Assembly (NCBI GenBank): GCA_964640055.1
Contig: CAZXFH010000019.1
Location: forward strand, 1-56,685
Reading direction: 5' to 3'
Origin: CAZXFH01 sp964640055
GTDB taxonomy: Bacteria > Fidelibacterota > UBA2242 > JAFGTP01
DNA length: 56,685 bases
Shown here in pieces: positions 53,256-56,685 of the stretch. The notes beneath the pieces were generated by a model. The model saw only the letters and a list, made by a program, of their open reading frames with translations. It had not been told where the DNA came from and did not search any database. Made by a program: the position numbers and the translations under genes. The stretch's first letter is position 1, and each line of letters starts with the position of its first letter.

Positions 53256-54926
53256 TTATTTGTCTTTATCAGATAATTTATATTTGATTGGTAAAGTGAT
53301 CCAGACACCTACAGGGTCACCAGCTTGCCGGGCCGGTTTGAATTCAGATTTTTGGAGGGCCTGGATCGCAGCCTCATTAAGACCTGTATATGGAATTCCC
53401 TTTATTATCCTGGAATGTTGTGGTTCCCCCCGTTCGGTAATATAGGTTCGGATAATCACAGCTCCTTCAATACCCGCTTCCTGGGCCAGCTGGGGATATT
53501 TTACCTTGGCTCGGATTGCTTCAAAACCTCCGACCGGTTCGGGTGGAGCGTCAAAAGGAACAAACTCTACTTTCGCGGTATCTTCAGGAACAGCGGCTTC
53601 AATTTTAAATACCACCGGAATAGAAATTCGGACTGCAACCGGGTTTTCGTCTATCTGGGCCGGTTCAAATTGTGTCTTTTGGACGGCATTGACGGCGGCT
53701 TGATTTAAGTCATAATTATCACTACCATGCGCAACCTTACATTCTTGAACAATTCCCTGTTGGTCAATAAAAGCACTTACGATCACTTTACCCTCTGCTT
53801 TTTGGTTTAATGCTGATTGCGGATATTCAATATTTTTCTGGATTGCGCCAAATCCGCCTTTTGGTCGGGGAGGAGTATCAAAGGTAATCTCTTGACTGGG
53901 TTGGGTACTTTGCATTGTTTTCGTATTGTCTTCCATAATACCATTACAGGTTAGTAAAATAGTCAAAGCAGCCATCATCAATATAGGCAGATAATGACTT
54001 TTCTTTAATTTTAACATGACAGCCTCCTTTTTATTAAATAAGTATTCAAAGCGTTTTAAAATCACCTTCTTAGAGCAGAATAAATTGCTTGAGAACAGAA
54101 GTTTGTGCTGATTTGTGAACAGATATTCCAAGTTTTTTAGCAGTGTCTTCCCGTAATTGGTGGGATTTTCCTTTAAAGTATGCAGGGCAATTTCATCGCA
54201 AATTTTTTCCCGCTGTAAATTGATTTCCCTTATACCGATCCAAACAGCTGGGTGGAAAAAATATAAAATATGGAGAATATTCTGTAGATAGATCAAGATC
54301 ATATCATGTCGTTTTATATGCGCCAACTCATGAGCCAAAATAGCTTGGAGCTGGTGGTAATTGCAGCTCAAGATATTTTCCGGAAGATAAATAATCGGAT
54401 ATCTTACTCCCCTGGCAAAGGGGGAGGGTATCTGCGGCCCGGCGCGCACCTCAACTTGCCTATCGATTCCCAGGGACTGTTGCAGGGGATCAAGCAAAGT
54501 GTATAAACCGATATTATGTGTATTTTTCAGGATTTTAGCGAAAGCCCTTTGCCGATAAAGCAAGCGACCGACTAAGATTGCACAAATAATCCCCCAGAGA
54601 ATAAAAAGCAGGGATTTGACTGTAAGGATTGGTTGACCGGACTCGATAGAATTGTTGGTCACCATAATTGGATAGTAAATCTCAGCGAGATTGGGCACGG
54701 TCGGCTGTTTAAGGAAATCAACTTGAAATTGGAAAGGTATCAGCGCTTTGATCAGCAGAATCATCCATAGGGAATAATGCAGCAGAGGGGCTTTTTTACG
54801 GAATAGCATTGATAAAAGTAATAGAATGACCAAAAGAATCAACAGCTGGATTGAATTCGGGACCACCAGTTGCCACCATTGATCTGCCCTTTGGTTGATA
54901 GTAGTGATAATTTCAGTCATTATCAT
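53256..54926 (-). CDS. M56 (BlaR1-type) membrane peptidase with two TonB C-terminal domains
   Basis: Protein of 556 aa. The N-terminal half is a BlaR1/MecR1-like membrane metalloprotease: four transmembrane helices and the zinc motif HELAHIKRHD near residue 202. A further helix (about residues 312-330) leads to the outside, where two TonB-C domains follow: about 350-435 (GGFGAIQKNIEYPQSALNQKAEGKVIV) and 455-552 (VGGFEAIRAKVKYPQLAQEAGIEGAVI). Both have the G-x-V-x-x-x-x-I and F-x-P-A cores. It overlaps the repressor gene by 14 nt. It probably senses an envelope signal through the TonB-C part and cleaves the repressor. Confidence 0.92.
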   Translation of the reverse strand: MIMTEIITTINQRADQWWQLVVPNSIQLLILLVILLLLSMLFRKKAPLLHYSLWMILLIKALIPFQFQVDFLKQPTVPNLAEIYYPIMVTNNSIESGQPILTVKSLLFILWGIICAILVGRLLYRQRAFAKILKNTHNIGLYTLLDPLQQSLGIDRQVEVRAGPQIPSPFARGVRYPIIYLPENILSCNYHQLQAILAHELAHIKRHDMILIYLQNILHILYFFHPAVWIGIREINLQREKICDEIALHTLKENPTNYGKTLLKNLEYLFTNQHKLLFSSNLFCSKKVILKRFEYLFNKKEAVMLKLKKSHYLPILMMAALTILLTCNGIMEDNTKTMQSTQPSQEITFDTPPRPKGGFGAIQKNIEYPQSALNQKAEGKVIVSAFIDQQGIVQECKVAHGSDNYDLNQAAVNAVQKTQFEPAQIDENPVAVRISIPVVFKIEAAVPEDTAKVEFVPFDAPPEPVGGFEAIRAKVKYPQLAQEAGIEGAVIIRTYITERGEPQHSRIIKGIPYTGLNEAAIQALQKSEFKPARQAGDPVGVWITLPIKYKLSDKDK

Positions 54927-55296
54927 GCTCCTTTTCTCGGATCAGGGCTTTTATGCTCTGCAGGTCCTTTGTACTCAGGTTCTCGCTATCAAATAAAAAA
55001 GCCGCCAGCTTGGACAGGGACCCCTGGAAGGTCTTATTAATAAAATGCCTGGTTTCATTTTTCTGAACGGTTTCGCGGGAGATAACCGGATGATAAAAAT
55101 TAACCATTCCGATTTTTTGTTTGCTTAGAAAGCCTTTTTTTATCAGGCGCTCCAGATAGGTTTGGACGGTGGTATAGGCTTTCTTATGAGGTTGTGGTAA
55201 ATTTTCCAGTACATCCCGTACACTGCGATGGGGCTCATCCCATAGGATATCCATGATTTCCCCTTCGAAATTTGATAATGTCTTCTGTTTTTTCAT
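54913..55296 (-). CDS. BlaI/MecI-family transcriptional repressor
   Basis: Protein of 127 aa with the winged-helix domain LSNFEGEIMDILWDEPHRSVRDVLENL ... KKAYTTVQTYLERLIKKGFLSKQKIG and a helical dimerisation tail. It is the first gene of the operon with the M56 sensor. A perfect BlaI-type operator lies just upstream of its start, so it is likely self-repressed until the M56 protease cuts it. No beta-lactamase gene is linked, so the targets are unknown. Confidence 0.94.
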   Translation of the reverse strand: MKKQKTLSNFEGEIMDILWDEPHRSVRDVLENLPQPHKKAYTTVQTYLERLIKKGFLSKQKIGMVNFYHPVISRETVQKNETRHFINKTFQGSLSKLAAFLFDSENLSTKDLQSIKALIREKEHDND

Positions 55297-55319
55297 TGTT
55301 ACTACCTTTTTAGTTCACA

Positions 55320-55335
55320 TACTACATCTGTAGTA
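55320..55335 (-). promoter_or_regulatory. BlaI/MecI operator
   Basis: Perfect palindrome TACTACA-TC-TGTAGTA, the consensus site of the BlaI/MecI family, lies 24 bp before the repressor start. A TTGACA box (minus strand, 55353-55358) lies just upstream, so the operator covers the predicted -10 region. Confidence 0.85.
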
Positions 55336-55506
55336 ATATAGGTTATAGACTTTGTCAAGAAAAAAGCCGAAAAGTGTTGATTGCTAGCTAGGATTGCGTT
55401 TGAAACAACTGGATTTTAACAAGTTGGATAATGTCAAAACTCTTGATAATTAAATGGTGGAATAGTGGCTAGGGATGGACGGTGCAAAATGTTGGAATAG
55501 TTGTCG

Positions 55507-56328
55507 TTACAGTTGATAATCAAGAATGCGATGGGCTTTTTTAGCCGTCTTGAAAAGGCCAGCGATCCGAAAGGCCAGCCGATAGCGCCAACTTAGCTTT
55601 TTAATATCGGGAGATTGGGTGAAATACCATTCGGCCTGCAGCCGGATACCAGGCGCCCACTGTTCCAGCGCAGCGGCATCATCGATCCCCCAGAAGATTC
55701 GGGCGCCGGTCTTCCGAATAGACGGATGGTTGACCGCTTGTTTGGCGGTTAAGCGGCTATAGGCATCAAAAACCAGTTCACAATAGGGAAAGGTCCGCTG
55801 TAATTTTAGAATAAGCGCCTGAACCTCCTCCGGTGTTAAATACATGAACAGGCCCTCTCCGATGACCAAGGTTGGGCGGTCCTGGGCAGCAATCTGGTCT
55901 ATCCAGCTCAGATCAGTGACCCCAGCGGGGATCATATGGTAGCATTCTGTCTCAGAGTAAAATTTTTGCCTGAGTTCAATAACTTCCGGTAGATCCAGAT
56001 CATACCACTCCACTTTACCGGGATTGATCCGCAGGCAGCGGCTGTCCAGGCCGCAGCCGAGATGCAGTACCATCCCGGCAGGATGTTTATCCAGGAACAG
56101 GCGCGTATCGGCATCGATCTTTTTGGCCCGCAGACAGACCATGATGACGGTTTTACGGGGGACTTTCAGCGAGTTGAAATCATACTCCAGCTGAGACAGG
56201 ATCGTCTCTGCTTTGGGATCAACAAAAAGAGGCTCCGGCTGCTGGCTTTCGATTGCTTTGGCATAGAGGGGTATCAACAGGGTTTCCTGCTCGGCGGTTA
56301 GTGTTATTTTTTCTTTATAGTGTGGCAA
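55507..56328 (-). CDS. LCMT/TcmP-family SAM-dependent methyltransferase
   Basis: Protein of 273 aa of the PPM1/LCMT/TcmP type: SAM-binding MVLHLGCGLDSRCLRI, EWYDLDLPEVIELRQKFY and LVIGEGLFMYLTPEEVQALI. Members in bacteria methylate carboxyl or hydroxyl groups of small molecules, often in polyketide tailoring, but no biosynthetic cluster is seen here. The frame opens at TTG 56328 with no clear ribosome-binding site, so the true start is uncertain. Confidence 0.87.
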   Translation of the reverse strand: MPHYKEKITLTAEQETLLIPLYAKAIESQQPEPLFVDPKAETILSQLEYDFNSLKVPRKTVIMVCLRAKKIDADTRLFLDKHPAGMVLHLGCGLDSRCLRINPGKVEWYDLDLPEVIELRQKFYSETECYHMIPAGVTDLSWIDQIAAQDRPTLVIGEGLFMYLTPEEVQALILKLQRTFPYCELVFDAYSRLTAKQAVNHPSIRKTGARIFWGIDDAAALEQWAPGIRLQAEWYFTQSPDIKKLSWRYRLAFRIAGLFKTAKKAHRILDYQL

Positions 56329-56685
56329 TATTGATTCTAGGGCTTAGGTTTACTGTACCAGTCGCGTTTGCCGGCCAGGTATTCAGTGAGGCCTCTTTAC
56401 TTAATCAAGAGAATTCCCCGATGCTTGCATTGGGAAGGTTTATTTTGCAATTTCTCCCATTTTTTTAGCTTTTGGTCCTTTGTTCTTTTGTCTTTTTTCC
56501 CATTATTCCCCCGGACAAAGTTTCGCCCTGTCAGTCACAGGATATTAAACAAGATTTGTTGCTTAATGGAGGGGTCGTATTAGTCGGCTTCCCTTATTAT
56601 TGTTCTGAACACTTTAAAGAATTCTCATTATTTAATCAAGAAATATTACGATTGAGACTGTTTTTGTTTCAACCGCTTAAAGGGA
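56329..56685. other. Window end, no gene recognised
   Basis: About 357 bp. Short open frames exist on both strands but none has a ribosome-binding site or recognisable protein features. It probably holds the methyltransferase promoter and the flank of a gene outside the window. Confidence 0.5.

Noticed and set aside
56368..56583. Small plus-strand frame at the window end
   Set aside because: It is rich in Phe/Ser/Arg/Cys with no ribosome-binding site or family resemblance; likely chance in T-rich DNA.

Overview
The window looks like a chromosomal segment of an anaerobic, Gram-negative-type bacterium of the FCB superphylum, probably a poorly cultured lineage. I base this on two long secreted proteins with C-terminal sorting tails of the YPNPFN type (type IX secretion style), several signal-peptide outer-membrane-like proteins, a FISUMP domain, a TolC/HlyD/MacB-like exporter and anaerobe-type redox genes. 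These are a ferredoxin-thioredoxin reductase, an orange-protein-like NifX/MinD-ferredoxin cluster and a methylmalonyl-CoA decarboxylase sodium pump. The exact phylum cannot be fixed from the sequence alone. Codon use and stop codons are standard: TAA, TAG and TGA all end genes.

Layout. 0-4.4 kb: a NarL-type response regulator, an outer-membrane-like protein and an Asp-box repeat protein with a sorting tail. 4.35-4.97 kb: no gene, but a cluster of REP-like palindromes. 5-7.5 kb (minus): a glutaredoxin / ferredoxin-thioredoxin reductase pair, then an Asp/Glu racemase with a P1 (DmpA-type) peptidase. 7.7-11.5 kb (plus): a strongly rearranged segment. It holds a lipoate ligase with an internal deletion, a flavin-binding-like gene with an amber stop, a pyruvate dehydrogenase E1-alpha start fused to OmpA, PEGA and FISUMP pieces, and an integrase C-terminus beside tRNA-Phe. 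11.6-15.1 kb: a degenerate M28-like membrane protein and a penicillin-acylase-like hydrolase. 15.2-23.3 kb (minus): an eight-gene ABC-type tripartite efflux operon containing two paralogous glycine-rich envelope proteins of unknown role.

23.4-38 kb (minus): the CCA-adding enzyme, then lipA, lipB, lpd, nfo, folE and a fused HD-domain/endonuclease III protein. Closely upstream lies a complete succinyl-CoA to propionyl-CoA module: both mutase subunits, MeaB, epimerase, and the alpha, gamma, biotin-carrier and beta decarboxylase subunits. Tight spacing suggests one or two long transcripts. 38.2-45.5 kb: a serine hydrolase, two tandem tiny twin-arginine peptides with His/Pro-rich tails, thyX, a second sorting-tail protein preceded by an exact FNR-type palindrome, an outer-membrane-like protein and a GroES-like protein.

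45.6-53.1 kb (plus): a coherent redox/metal cluster of DUF134 regulator, zinc ribbon, two NifX-like proteins, DUF5320, radical SAM, metallo-hydrolase, a double MinD-ferredoxin fusion, an Mrp ATPase and thioredoxin reductase. It is driven by a strong promoter carrying two copies of a TGAAC-N4-GTTCA operator. 53.2-56.3 kb (minus): a BlaI/M56 sensor-repressor pair with two TonB-C domains and a perfect BlaI-type operator, then an LCMT/TcmP-type methyltransferase. The most unusual items are the HD-Nth fusion, the fused MinD-ferredoxin pair with Gly/Arg-rich partners, the tandem Tat peptides and the chimeric 8.8-10.8 kb reading frame.
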